Notes: generated by a model not told the origin, from the sequence alone. Shown: positions 1-8,387, counted from the first letter of the stretch. The stretch: DNA of 28,324 nucleotides from JBKQHQ01 sp052148715 (GCA_052148715.1 JBKQHQ010000082.1:1-28324); one strand, 5' to 3'. Numbers and translations are program-made.

Positions 1-791
1 GGCCCAAAACCGCGGCTTTGCTTGAAACATCTAAAAATGGTGCGCACGCTGGCGCCGACAGCTTGCGCTAGCCCCTCGACCGTGATCGGCTGATTCCAAT
101 TGGCGGCGATGAATTCCTCCGCGCGCCGGACTTGCCACGGCGCTATCCCTTGAGGCTCCCGATCGAGCAGATCACTGAAGTTGTGGCGGTTGCCGCAAAG
201 AAACGCCACCATCAGCGCTTGCTCCATTTCCGCCAGCGCCAAAGCATGGTGGTGCGATTGGCCCGCGTCCAATTCGTCCGCGAGAAAGAGCACCAGCCGA
301 CGCAGGCTTCGCGCTCGTTCCCCGCCGAACCCGGCTGGTTCATCAAAGCGCAACGGCCCTTTGGGCGGCGCGCCGATCAAAGCGCCAAGTTTCGCAGTGA
401 GTGCGTCGCTTCCTATCCTCAGCACGAGGTGCGCAAGGTCAGAACTGTCATCCTGGATGAGAGCCTCATTGGAGGGTACGCAGTAACATTCTCCAGGCAC
501 CGCGACGATTGGCTTTCCTTGCACGACCGTGGCGGTATTTCCCCGCAGGGTGAGCTGTAGTCTAAAAAAATTGGCCTCCGGGAACTCGATTTGGACCCGT
601 GCTCCGAATGTGCAGTACCAAAACGACAGGTCGTTTAGCTTGTACTGGTTGATCCTGGCATCGAGCCGTCCCTCACCTAGCCGTACGGCAAACTTTCGCG
701 CACCAGAGAACCCCATCAAGGCTGCTCTCAGCTCTTCTGCGTTTTGGGTTCTAACTACCGGAAATTGCTCCAGCAGATGTCGGCCGGTCAT
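1..791 (-). CDS. AraC-family transcriptional regulator, copy 1 (3' end cut by window edge)
   Basis: This is a predicted DNA-binding activator of the AraC/XylS family, found by translating the minus strand by hand: 263 codons are open from ATG at 789-791 to the window edge, with no stop. It begins MTGRHLLEQFPVVRTQ and aligns throughout with the complete copy at 1064-2098 (roughly 70% protein identity in the N-terminal part, one extra codon near residue 160). The N-terminal ~190 residues look like the sensor/cupin-type domain of this family. The visible C-terminal part contains the first helix-turn-helix (ending VRTIFRCFKQSRG). The second HTH and C-terminus lie outside the window. Nothing suggests a pseudogene here, but the missing ~80 residues cannot be checked. 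The effector is unknown. Confidence 0.85.
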   Translation of the reverse strand, partial: MTGRHLLEQFPVVRTQNAEELRAALMGFSGARKFAVRLGEGRLDARINQYKLNDLSFWYCTFGARVQIEFPEANFFRLQLTLRGNTATVVQGKPIVAVPGECYCVPSNEALIQDDSSDLAHLVLRIGSDALTAKLGALIGAPPKGPLRFDEPAGFGGERARSLRRLVLFLADELDAGQSHHHALALAEMEQALMVAFLCGNRHNFSDLLDREPQGIAPWQVRRAEEFIAANWNQPITVEGLAQAVGASVRTIFRCFKQSRGFG

Positions 792-866
792 CGGCGATTC
801 TCCGAATCACTAGCTCAATAGTAAGAAACGGATTGGTGCTGGCGGGCTTGCAGCATCTACGCGGTA
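1..866. repeat. Tandem segmental duplication, unit A
   Basis: Positions 1-866 align with 1311-2179, covering the AraC gene and about 75 bp upstream of its start; similarity fades near the shared ctacgcggta. By hand count positions 1-240 differ from 1311-1550 at 14 sites, while the following 60 bases differ at 14 sites, so the helix-turn-helix half is much better conserved than the sensor half. The left border of unit A is outside the window. Confidence 0.85.
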
Positions 867-1063
867 ACACCTACAGACCACGCTCGTCCGGGACCAAGAC
901 TTGATGCTCCAGCTGTCGCTCCAGTGCAATTGGCGCGCCGCCCCGAGAAGGGGGAGATGATCGAGGGAAGCGGTATCAAAGGAAGACACAAGAGGCGGAG
1001 TTTGTAGGATATCGCACGCTTCGACACCGCATCGAGCAGCCACTCGATCGGCCGGCAGATCTA

Positions 1064-2098
1064 TTACGATGACGTGGGCGTAGCGTTGGGAGGGCGCGAT
1101 GCCTTGCGCTCCGCGACATAATTTCGGCCCATGGCTCGATTGAGAGTCTCGGAAGGCAGCTCGCCGAACGCCCGGCGGTAATCCACCGCAAAGTGACCGA
1201 TGTTATGAAATCCGCACGAGAGAGCCGTGCCGGTGACTGTCGTGTCGGCGTCACCGCGGTTCAGAAACTCCCGCGCATGATCGAGCCGAAGCTGCTTCAC
1301 GAATACCATAGGCCCAAAACCGCGGCTTTGCTTGAAACATCTAAAAATGGTGCGCACGCTGGCGCCGACAGCGTTCGCGAGTCCCTCGATCGTGATCGGC
1401 TGATTCCAATTGGCGGCGATGAATTCCTCCGCGCGTCGGACTTGCCACGGCGCTATTCCCTGAGGTTCCCGATCGAGCAAATCACTGAAGTTGTGGCGGT
1501 TGCCGCAAAGAAATGCCACCATCAGCACCTGTTCCATTTCCGCCAGCGCCAACGCATGAAGATGCGATTGGCCGACGTCCAGTTCGTGCACAAGATAAAG
1601 CACAAACCGACGCAGACGCTCCTGTTCTCCAACGAAACCCGCCGGCTCATGAAAGCGCAACGGGCCTTTGGGTTGCGCCCCGATCAAGGCGCCAAGTTTC
1701 GCAATGAGTGCGTCGCTGCCTATCCTCAGCATCACGTGCGCAAAGTCGGCACTGTCATTCTGGATCAGCTCCTCATTGGAGGATATGGTCCAGCATTCCC
1801 CGGGCGCCGCCATGATTTGCCTGCCTTGGACCACCGCAGCGGCGTTTCCCCTCAGGACGAGCTGCACTCTAACAAAGTCAACTCCGGGAAACTCTATTCG
1901 GACTGGTGCACCGAACGTGGTGTAAAGAAACGAGGTGTCGTGTAGCTTGCACTGGTTGACCCTCGCATCGAGCCGCCCGTCGGCTAGCCGCACGTCAAAA
2001 TTCCGCGCGCCAGCGAGCCTCATCACGTCCGCTCTTAGCTCGTCCGCACTTTGCGTTCTAACAACCGGAAACTGCTCGAGCAGATGTTGACCGGTCAT
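1064..2098 (-). CDS. AraC-family transcriptional regulator, copy 2
   Basis: This is a complete 344-residue AraC/XylS-type regulator. Residues ~1-190 form the ligand-sensing domain, similar to the AraC_binding_2 type. Residues ~212-320 hold the two helix-turn-helix motifs: the first around ITIEGLANAVGASVRTIFRC, the second around TALSCGFHNIGHFAVDYRRA, followed by the family-typical FGELPSETL. The start is the ATG at 2096-2098, matching the start of copy 1. It lies 272 bp downstream of copy 1's start on the same strand, so the two are separately promoted tandem paralogues rather than an obvious operon. The regulated genes and ligand cannot be told from the sequence; no metabolic partner gene is adjacent. 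Confidence 0.9.
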   Translation of the reverse strand: MTGQHLLEQFPVVRTQSADELRADVMRLAGARNFDVRLADGRLDARVNQCKLHDTSFLYTTFGAPVRIEFPGVDFVRVQLVLRGNAAAVVQGRQIMAAPGECWTISSNEELIQNDSADFAHVMLRIGSDALIAKLGALIGAQPKGPLRFHEPAGFVGEQERLRRFVLYLVHELDVGQSHLHALALAEMEQVLMVAFLCGNRHNFSDLLDREPQGIAPWQVRRAEEFIAANWNQPITIEGLANAVGASVRTIFRCFKQSRGFGPMVFVKQLRLDHAREFLNRGDADTTVTGTALSCGFHNIGHFAVDYRRAFGELPSETLNRAMGRNYVAERKASRPPNATPTSS

Positions 2099-2179
2099 GG
2101 GCGATTCCCCGAATCAATCGCGCCGATTGAATAGTAAGAAATTTACTGATGATAGCGGCCTCGCGGCGCCTACGCGGTA
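1311..2179. repeat. Tandem segmental duplication, unit B
   Basis: This is the second copy of the AraC-gene duplication (see 1-866). It includes ~81 bp upstream of the gene, where islands such as tagtaagaaa and ctacgcggta are shared with unit A. These shared upstream islands are candidates for a conserved promoter or autoregulatory operator. Confidence 0.8.
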
Positions 2180-2561
2180 CTACATACCCGCGCCGAACGA
2201 TCGTTAGTGACGCCCCTGATGCCGCTTCACGGCTCAATCGGCTCGAAGACCGCAAGACGGTCAGGTGCGCGGGGGAATTTTGTCGGCTGTCGCGCGTTCC
2301 GACGCTGCCTGCGGTTGCCACCAAAGCGCTAATTTCGATTAATACACAATCATTTCGCGCAATTCATGCGTCCAAAAGTGCCGATGTGCCTCGAATGACG
2401 CCCGGCTTGGCACCGTGGGAGCCTTCATTGCACTGATCGGGTTCACGCAAAATTCGCCGTTTCGGCGCACTATGGGATCAACCTTCGGGTGAGCGGCAAC
2501 ACCGACCGACTTGAGAATCAAGACCGCGCAGAGCCATCCCGAGTCCATAAGGACAGTCATC
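2180..2561. other. Intergenic stretch without a recognised gene
   Basis: About 380 bp lie between the upstream edge of the AraC duplication and the first plausible start codon of the next plus-strand cluster. The short open frames here have no recognisable product, no convincing ribosome binding site and mixed third-position base use. It must hold the promoter of the downstream signalling genes, but I could not pick a convincing -35/-10 or -24/-12 pair. Confidence 0.5.
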
Positions 2562-2881
2562 ATGAGCAGCGACGGCCGCATCCGGGCATGCTTGGTGCTT
2601 GACCTGATCGATCAGCCGGCGATCGTCACATCGAGAGAGTCCAAGGCATTTATCCTTGAGAGATTGCCCGGCGCTCGGATGCTTTCTTCGCTCTCACCGG
2701 CAAATTCTGCAAGACAGCGGCTTTCTTCAAGAGCCGCCACCTCATGACGCATGCGAAACCGATGCCGTCGAAGCATTGCCCGATGATCACAGCAAGTACG
2801 CTCGGCGCGCTCGTTCAAATGAACAGCGACGCACGTCACCAGAAACTGCGTTGGCTGACGAAGCTGGAGGAGGTTCGATGA
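2562..2881 (+). pseudogene. Small frameshifted ORF upstream of the GGDEF-EAL gene
   Basis: ATG at 2562 is preceded by AAGGA at 2549-2553 with 8 nt spacing, a good ribosome binding site. This frame is GC-rich at third positions up to about 2657 (MSSDGRIRACLVLDLI...), then becomes AT-rich at third positions. From 2660 a different frame is open and GC-rich at third positions (EIARRSDAFFALTGKF...) and ends at TGA 2879-2881, overlapping the next gene's ATG as ATGA. Joined across a shift near 2657-2663 (for example an extra AG in ctTGAGAGatt) the two parts give about 105 residues. I do not recognise the protein. Alternatives are two separate tiny ORFs (2562-2747 and 2744-2881), a real frameshift mutation, or a sequencing error. 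Confidence 0.4.
2866..2873 (+). promoter_or_regulatory. Shine-Dalgarno deciding the start of the GGDEF-EAL gene
   Basis: GGAGGAGG lies 4 nt before the ATG at 2878. Upstream in-frame starts (for example ATG 2656) would add 74 residues of low-complexity, family-untypical sequence that overlaps another apparently coding frame, so 2878 is preferred. Confidence 0.65.
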
Positions 2882-5064
2882 TCAGCGCGCATCGGGATAG
2901 AATCGTCGCTCAAGCGGCCGGTCGCGCTGCCGGAACGTTGATGGACATCACCGAGCGCCGCGAAGCCCACGCGCGCGACGGAGCCGCCGATCACGCACTG
3001 GCCTTGCTCCAATACGCTCTCGATCAAGTGGTAATCCTTGCCGTCACGGACGTGAAGGGACGCATCACCTACGCGAATGAGAAGTTCTGCGCGATCAGCG
3101 GCTATGCGCGCGAGGAATTGCTCGGCCAGGATCACTGCATCCTCAATTCCGGCCGCCATTCCAAAGAGTTCTTCCGCGACATGTACCGCACGATCGCGCG
3201 CGGCGCGGTTTGGCACGGAGAGCTCTGCAACCGGGCGAAGGATGGCTCGCACTATTGGGTCGACACGACCATCGTCCCCAGACCCGACGCGCGCGGCAAG
3301 CCTGTCGCCTACTTGGCGATCCGGGTCGATATCACGGCAAGAAAAGCGGCGGAGGCGGCGCAGATCGCGAGCGAAGGCCGTGCCCGACAAAAGTCCGCCC
3401 AGCTCGAAGCGACGCTCGCCAACATGACCCAGGGCCTATGCATGTTCGATGCCGCGCAGAGGGTCGTTGTTTGCAACAAAAAGTACGCCGAGATGTATCG
3501 CCTGGCGCCCGACGAGGTGAAGCCGGGGACGACACTGCGCGCAATCGTGTGCCGCCGCATCGAGGAGGGCATCTATGCCGGAACCGACCCGGACGAGTAC
3601 CTCCGCGAGCGGCTGGCGCCGGTCACGCAGCCCTCGCATGAGATCCAGCAGCTGAGTGACGGCCGCGCGATCGCCATTTTGCGCCAACCGATGGCGGAGG
3701 GCGGATGGGTGACCACGCATACGGACATAACCGAGCGGCGGCGCGCCGACGCGCAGATCGCCTACATGGCGCGCCATGACGCCTTGACCGGTCTCGCCAA
3801 CCGTGTGCTCTTTCAGGAGAAGATCGAGCAGGCGCTGATAAGCTTGCAGCAAGGCGGCGAGCGGTTCGCGGCATTCATGCTGGACCTCGATCGGTTCAAG
3901 GACGTGAACGACTCGCTTGGGCACCCCTTCGGCGATGCGCTGCTGAAGGCGGTGGCGCGGCGGCTGCGGACTTGCACGCGCGACACAGACACCGTGGCGA
4001 GATTTGGCGGTGACGAATTTGCGATACTGCAGACTACCGATTCCAATCAGAAAGAGAGCGCAATTATTCTGGCGAACAGGTTGCTGGAGAATATTAGCGC
4101 GCCGTACGACCTTGATGGCCACAAGGTGATCGTTGGGACAAGCATCGGTATCGCAATGGCGCCGGACCATGGCACCCGCGCCGACGAGCTTCTGCGCAAC
4201 GCGGATCTGGCGCTCTACAAGGTCAAATCGAACGGCCGCAACGGATACCGGTTCTTCGAGCGCGAGATGGAGACCGAGGCGTGGTCGCGGCGGATACTCG
4301 AAGCGGAGCTGCGCGAAGCAATATCGTGCCACGAATTCGAGCTCTACTACCAACCCGTGATCCACAGCGCGACACGCCAGCTCGCCGGAGCGGAGGCCTT
4401 GGTCCGCTGGAGGCATCCGCTGCGCGGGATAGTCGGTCCGGACGACTTCATCCCGCTTGCCGAGGAGACCGGATTGATCGCCGAGCTCGGCGAATGGGTT
4501 CTTCGCAAGGCCTGCACCGAGGCCGCCCGTTGGGCACCCCACCTCAACGTCGCCGTCAACTTGTCCGCGGCTCAGTTTCGAAAGAGCAATCTTGTGGACG
4601 TGGTCGCCACCGCCATCCGCGATTCCGGGCTCGCCCCGGAGCGGATCGAGCTGGAGATCACCGAGTCGGTTCTGTTGCAAAAGAGTGCCGAGAATATCGG
4701 CCTCCTGCATCAGTTGCGAAGCCTCGGCCCGCGCATCGTGCTCGACGATTTCGGCACCGGATTTTCCTCATTGAGCTATGTGCAAGCGTTCCCGTTCGAC
4801 AAGATCAAGATCGATAAATCGTTCGTCAATGAAATATCGAGCCGTCCCACCTGTGCCGCCATCGTGTGTGCCGTTACCGGTCTGGCGCGAAGTCTCAACA
4901 TCGTTACGACCGCCGAAGGTGTCGAGACGGAAGAGCAATTCGAGCTCCTGATCGCCGCCGGATGCAACCAGGCACAGGGCTATCTGTTCGGCCAACCGCG
5001 TCCCGCCTGCGAGCTCAACTTCGCGGACGTGGAGAGCAGGGCGATCAAGGCAAAGTCAGCCTGA
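2878..5064 (+). CDS. PAS-PAS-GGDEF-EAL cyclic-di-GMP cyclase/phosphodiesterase
   Basis: This predicted signalling enzyme makes and/or hydrolyses cyclic di-GMP, controlling motility, attachment or biofilm in most relatives. From the ATG at 2878 it has 728 residues. PAS 1 with its PAC tail spans ~42-155 and PAS 2 ~176-290. GGDEF spans ~295-460, with the intact GGDEF motif at ~377-381 and an inhibitory I-site RDTD exactly five residues before it. EAL spans ~476-725 with EAL at ~506, NLSAAQF, ELEITES, DDFGTGFSS, KIDKSFV, AEGVET and QGYLFGQP, so the metal and catalytic residues are all present. No membrane segment or signal peptide is visible, so it is probably cytoplasmic and senses through PAS ligands. 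Residues 19-34 (GTLMDITERREAHARD) look like the tail of a further PAC motif with no PAS core before it. Its start overlaps the upstream small ORF (ATGA). A longer form from ATG 2656 is possible but less likely. Confidence 0.92.
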   Translation: MISAHRDRIVAQAAGRAAGTLMDITERREAHARDGAADHALALLQYALDQVVILAVTDVKGRITYANEKFCAISGYAREELLGQDHCILNSGRHSKEFFRDMYRTIARGAVWHGELCNRAKDGSHYWVDTTIVPRPDARGKPVAYLAIRVDITARKAAEAAQIASEGRARQKSAQLEATLANMTQGLCMFDAAQRVVVCNKKYAEMYRLAPDEVKPGTTLRAIVCRRIEEGIYAGTDPDEYLRERLAPVTQPSHEIQQLSDGRAIAILRQPMAEGGWVTTHTDITERRRADAQIAYMARHDALTGLANRVLFQEKIEQALISLQQGGERFAAFMLDLDRFKDVNDSLGHPFGDALLKAVARRLRTCTRDTDTVARFGGDEFAILQTTDSNQKESAIILANRLLENISAPYDLDGHKVIVGTSIGIAMAPDHGTRADELLRNADLALYKVKSNGRNGYRFFEREMETEAWSRRILEAELREAISCHEFELYYQPVIHSATRQLAGAEALVRWRHPLRGIVGPDDFIPLAEETGLIAELGEWVLRKACTEAARWAPHLNVAVNLSAAQFRKSNLVDVVATAIRDSGLAPERIELEITESVLLQKSAENIGLLHQLRSLGPRIVLDDFGTGFSSLSYVQAFPFDKIKIDKSFVNEISSRPTCAAIVCAVTGLARSLNIVTTAEGVETEEQFELLIAAGCNQAQGYLFGQPRPACELNFADVESRAIKAKSA

Positions 5065-5138
5065 GGGGGGAGCCCCGGGGGAAAAAGCACGGGCAATGAA
5101 CGACTCACCTTCACCCGGTGGAATGATCGGTCCGACAC

Positions 5139-6242
5139 ATGATCGCCCAGACGACCTTGGTCAATGAACTGGAAGACGCCCTCCGGCACGGCACGCCCAA
5201 GGGGCGGGCCGATATCCTGCACTACGTCACCGATCTCTTCATCTTTGGTTCATCCGAATACTCCAATGAACAGATCGCCGTATTCGACGACGTCTTCAAC
5301 CGCCTCGCAGCGACGATCGAGGTGTCGGCTCGGGTCATACTCGCGACCCGCCTTGCAAAGCTCCCCAATGCGCCGCCCATCGTGATTCAAACGTTGGCCT
5401 TCGATGATGCAATCGATGTGGCGGTGCCGGTTCTCATGTATTCTCAGCGCCTACGCGAGGCCGCTCTTGTCGATAACGCCCGAACGAAAAGCCAGCAGCA
5501 CCTGCTTGCGATCTCGCAAAGAAAGTCCCTCAGCGAGCCCGTAACCGACGTACTGGTCGAGCGCGGTGATCAGCGGGTCGTGCGCAGCACGGTGGAGAAC
5601 GTTGGAGCAAAATTCTCGGACAGCGGCTACGCCACGCTGGTCAGCCGATCCGGCGGTGACGAAGGACTCGCGGTTTGCCTCGGTTCGCGCGGTGACATTC
5701 CGCGCCACCACTTCCTCAAGCTGCTCGCCAAAGCGTCGGAAGCCGTCCGCAACAAGCTCGAGGCGGCAAACTGCCATCCGGCGCGTGAAATTCAAACCGT
5801 TGTTGCCGAGGTAGCCAAGCGGATCCAGGCCAAGACCGAAGCCGAATCCAAGGATTACCTTGCCGCGTGCGCGCACGTCGACGCGCTGCGAGCGACCGGC
5901 CGCCTGGATGAAAGCGCGGTCGAGGCCTTTGCCAGGGCCGGGAAGTTCGAGGAGACGACCGCCTCGCTGGCGGTCCTATGCGACCTGCCGATCGCCGTTG
6001 TCGAGCGAGCGATGATACAGGATCGTGCCGAGTTGGCGCTGATTTTCGCCAAGGCAGTCGGGCTCTCGTGGCGGACCGCCAAGGCGATCCTGCTGCTCCG
6101 CACCGGACAAGGCCGCATCTCGCCCCACGAGATCGAGCGCGGAGTCGCTACGTTCGAGCGCCTGAAGCGCGCGACCGCCCAGCAAGTCGTCCGATTCCAG
6201 CGCACACGCCAGCACGCCGCAATGCCTCCGGCCGAACGGTAG
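5139..6242 (+). CDS. DUF2336 family protein
   Basis: This 367-residue protein belongs to the DUF2336 family, common in alphaproteobacteria and of unknown function. Family hallmarks include VTDLFIFGSSEYSNEQIAVF, LPNAPPIVIQTLAFDDAI, QHLLAISQRKSLSEPVTDVL and ERGDQRVV, followed by an alpha-helical, repeat-like C-terminal half. No catalytic motif, signal peptide or membrane segment is visible, so it is probably a cytoplasmic scaffold or adaptor. It lies 75 bp downstream of the GGDEF-EAL gene on the same strand, so co-transcription is plausible and suggests a role near c-di-GMP signalling (inference). The start at 5139 gives the usual MIxxTLxxELEDAL beginning; the ribosome binding site is weak. Its stop is only 4 bp from the end of the convergent caspase-like gene. 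Confidence 0.85.
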   Translation: MIAQTTLVNELEDALRHGTPKGRADILHYVTDLFIFGSSEYSNEQIAVFDDVFNRLAATIEVSARVILATRLAKLPNAPPIVIQTLAFDDAIDVAVPVLMYSQRLREAALVDNARTKSQQHLLAISQRKSLSEPVTDVLVERGDQRVVRSTVENVGAKFSDSGYATLVSRSGGDEGLAVCLGSRGDIPRHHFLKLLAKASEAVRNKLEAANCHPAREIQTVVAEVAKRIQAKTEAESKDYLAACAHVDALRATGRLDESAVEAFARAGKFEETTASLAVLCDLPIAVVERAMIQDRAELALIFAKAVGLSWRTAKAILLLRTGQGRISPHEIERGVATFERLKRATAQQVVRFQRTRQHAAMPPAER

Positions 6243-6246
6243 ACGC

Positions 6247-8193
6247 CTAGAGAGATCTGGCGAGGCGGAGCCCAAAATAAGGGCGCCGCTCGCTCGGAGC
6301 GCTTGGCAGACGGATCGCCGCGCGCAGGCTTGCCGGGGCGTAGTTCCAGGCGCCTCCACGCAGCATATGCCGGTTGCAGTCCCCCGAAATCCAGGCCGAG
6401 CCGTCCGCCGGGGCTCCGGCATAGGTGGCGTTGTAACAATCCTCGACCCATTCCCAGACATTGCCGTGCACCTGATAGAGGCCGAAGTGATTGGCCGACA
6501 ACGCGTCAACCGGCAGCGTCTTCTGTCGATACTCGCCCTTGACGCCGCTGCCGTAGACGTAGTTGCCGTCGTAATTGGCTTGGTTCGGCGCTATCGACGC
6601 GCCCCACCAGAACGGCGTCGAACTCCCCGCCCTGGCAACATATTCGCGCTCGGCCTCGCTCAGCAGCCGATAGGTCTTGCCGGTCTTATTCGACAACCAA
6701 GCCGCGTAGGCCTTGGCGTCCTCGAACGACACGTTGATGACCGGCCGCCGGCCGCGACCAAAATTAAGGTCGGGAGGCTTGTAACCATTGCAGCCTCCGT
6801 CGGCCACGCACGCATCCCATTCATCGAACGTCACAGCAAACCGGCCGACGGCGAAGGGTTGGGCGAATCTCACCAAGTGCGGCGGGCCTTCCGAGGACCT
6901 GCGCTCCTTCTCGCTCTCGGGCGAGCCCATGGTGAAGGAGCCGGCCGGCGCGACGATCATCTCGGGACACTTGGCGCATTCCTTGAACAGATCCTTCGGC
7001 TTCAAGCCGCATTCCTCGGCGGCGGACAGCGGCGCCACCGCGCGCGACGAGAGCGAAACCAGGGTCGCGACACTTCCCCCGCAGGGTGAGTCCGGCTGCA
7101 CCAAAGCGGCGGCAGCGACCTGCTGGCCAACCGCCGGCCCCGGTGCCGGCGGCACGGCGGGCGTGGCCGCCGCCACTTGGCCCTTATCTTGACCCCTCTT
7201 CAGCTCCTCCAGCCGCGCACGCGCCTGCGCCGCATAGCGGCTGTCGCCGAAGCGCCGGATGAAATCCTCAAGCAGCAACTGACTACTCGTATCCTTGGTG
7301 GTCGCCCAGGCGCGCTCCGCCTCGATTGCTTCCGCCGGAACGGATGCCGTGCCCGGCCCGGAAGCCGGCAGGGCCTCCGGCGGAGCGCTCGCCGACTTCA
7401 GCTTGAATTCCCGTTCCAGGGTGATTGCGAGCTCCGGCCGTTGGCGTCCGTTCGTCGCGCGCGCCACCTCGTCCCGAATGCTGGCGAAAACTTGCTTCAG
7501 GTCGACCTCGGGCGTGCCGACCAGACGCAAGAACGCCGCCGCGAACGGGCTATTGCGTGCGCTGCCGTCGGCTGCGACATCGCCCAACTGAGTCGCGTAG
7601 GCAACGATCAGGCCGCTGCCGGGGGCGATGCGCCCGAGGCCGTGGGTGAGAAGGGCATCGCGATTGGCGCCCGGCGCGGAGGCCAGGCGACGCTTGAGCT
7701 CGTCCTCGGCCGGATTAGCGTGCGCCGCATCGAGCACCAGCACCCGCGCGCCGCGCGCGCCTTGCAGCGCATCGACCAGATCATCGACCGGCATCAGCGC
7801 TGAACGGTTCACGTCCCCCGCGGCGCTCAAGCGCGCGTCGGTCGGCACCAGATAGTTGGTGCCGGCGAACTGCAGGCCGTGGCCGCTGTAGTAGACAAGC
7901 GCGATGTCCGCGCCGAGCACCGTGTGCGTAAAGCGCTCCAGCGCCTCGTTCATCCCTGCGCGATCGAGATCGGTCGCAAGCACGGTCTCGAATCCGAGCT
8001 CGCGCAGCGACTTGCCTACGTCCTCGGCATCGTTCTTCGCGCTCAGCAATCGCGGCATGGAGCGGTAGGCGGCGTTGCCGATGACCAGTGCGACGCGCCG
8101 CTCGCCGTGGACCCCCGGCAGGAGGTGGACCACCAAAATCACCATCGCCACCGTCCATACGAGAAGGGCGACAACCGCAACAAAGCGCATCAT
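6247..8193 (-). CDS. Membrane-anchored pseudo-caspase with C-terminal FGE-sulfatase-like domain
   Basis: This 648-residue protein has residues ~4-25 as a hydrophobic N-terminal anchor. Residues ~31-265 form a caspase p20-like (peptidase C14) domain starting RRVALVIGNAAY. The catalytic His is present (YYSGHG, His105), but the place of the catalytic Cys in the usual DAC(R)xNP motif reads LDAAHANP, so Ala157 replaces it. A Pro/Ala-rich linker follows, with a helical segment around 295-335 (FIRRFGDSRYAAQARARLEEL). Residues ~410-648 form an FGE-sulfatase (SUMF1) fold with PAGSFTMGS, GNVWEWVEDC and LRGGAWN. The two redox cysteines of true formylglycine-generating enzyme are absent after GGAW, so sulfatase activation is unlikely. 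Known bacterial proteins combine these domains, but the substrate is unknown. It is most likely a non-proteolytic binding protein exposed to the periplasm. The start could also be the adjacent ATG at 8190. Confidence 0.88.
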   Translation of the reverse strand: MMRFVAVVALLVWTVAMVILVVHLLPGVHGERRVALVIGNAAYRSMPRLLSAKNDAEDVGKSLRELGFETVLATDLDRAGMNEALERFTHTVLGADIALVYYSGHGLQFAGTNYLVPTDARLSAAGDVNRSALMPVDDLVDALQGARGARVLVLDAAHANPAEDELKRRLASAPGANRDALLTHGLGRIAPGSGLIVAYATQLGDVAADGSARNSPFAAAFLRLVGTPEVDLKQVFASIRDEVARATNGRQRPELAITLEREFKLKSASAPPEALPASGPGTASVPAEAIEAERAWATTKDTSSQLLLEDFIRRFGDSRYAAQARARLEELKRGQDKGQVAAATPAVPPAPGPAVGQQVAAAALVQPDSPCGGSVATLVSLSSRAVAPLSAAEECGLKPKDLFKECAKCPEMIVAPAGSFTMGSPESEKERRSSEGPPHLVRFAQPFAVGRFAVTFDEWDACVADGGCNGYKPPDLNFGRGRRPVINVSFEDAKAYAAWLSNKTGKTYRLLSEAEREYVARAGSSTPFWWGASIAPNQANYDGNYVYGSGVKGEYRQKTLPVDALSANHFGLYQVHGNVWEWVEDCYNATYAGAPADGSAWISGDCNRHMLRGGAWNYAPASLRAAIRLPSAPSERRPYFGLRLARSL

Positions 8194-8354
8194 GAACGTT
8201 CAGCCTAGCATCCGTTGCGTATGCATCTTGCCACAGCCAATCGTGGGCCGGAAGCGCAACCGCGTTCAGCGCCGCCCCGAGTTGCGCCGAGGGAGGATCT
8301 TACGCCGCGCCGGCAATCGATCGAAAAGCCAACGATCGGCAAGGGTCAAGAGTC

Positions 8355-8387
8355 GGAAAAATCAGTGGTCAGAAAGATTTTCTGATT
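8355..8387 (-). terminator. Possible intrinsic terminator of the FAD oxidoreductase gene
   Basis: Read on the minus strand, AATCAG pairs with CTGATT and is followed by TTTTCC. Nested inside is a perfect TCAGAAA-GAT-TTTCTGA palindrome (8369-8385, plus strand). It sits 37 bp beyond the stop of the 8424-9668 gene and upstream of the caspase-like gene. The AT-rich palindrome could instead be an operator for the latter. Confidence 0.4.

Noticed and set aside
2400..2440. A sigma-54-like promoter (tggcac ... ttgca)
   Set aside because: The spacing between the two elements is far longer than the fixed spacing of -24/-12 promoters.
2656..2877. A 74-residue N-terminal extension of the GGDEF-EAL protein
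   Set aside because: It has no domain similarity and no ribosome binding site at 2656, and another frame in the same stretch has the coding-like third-position pattern. GGAGGAGG before 2878 fits a start there.
3436..4710. A long minus-strand open frame opposite the GGDEF-EAL gene (424 codons)
   Set aside because: It is a shadow of the plus-strand gene, with no recognisable protein features.
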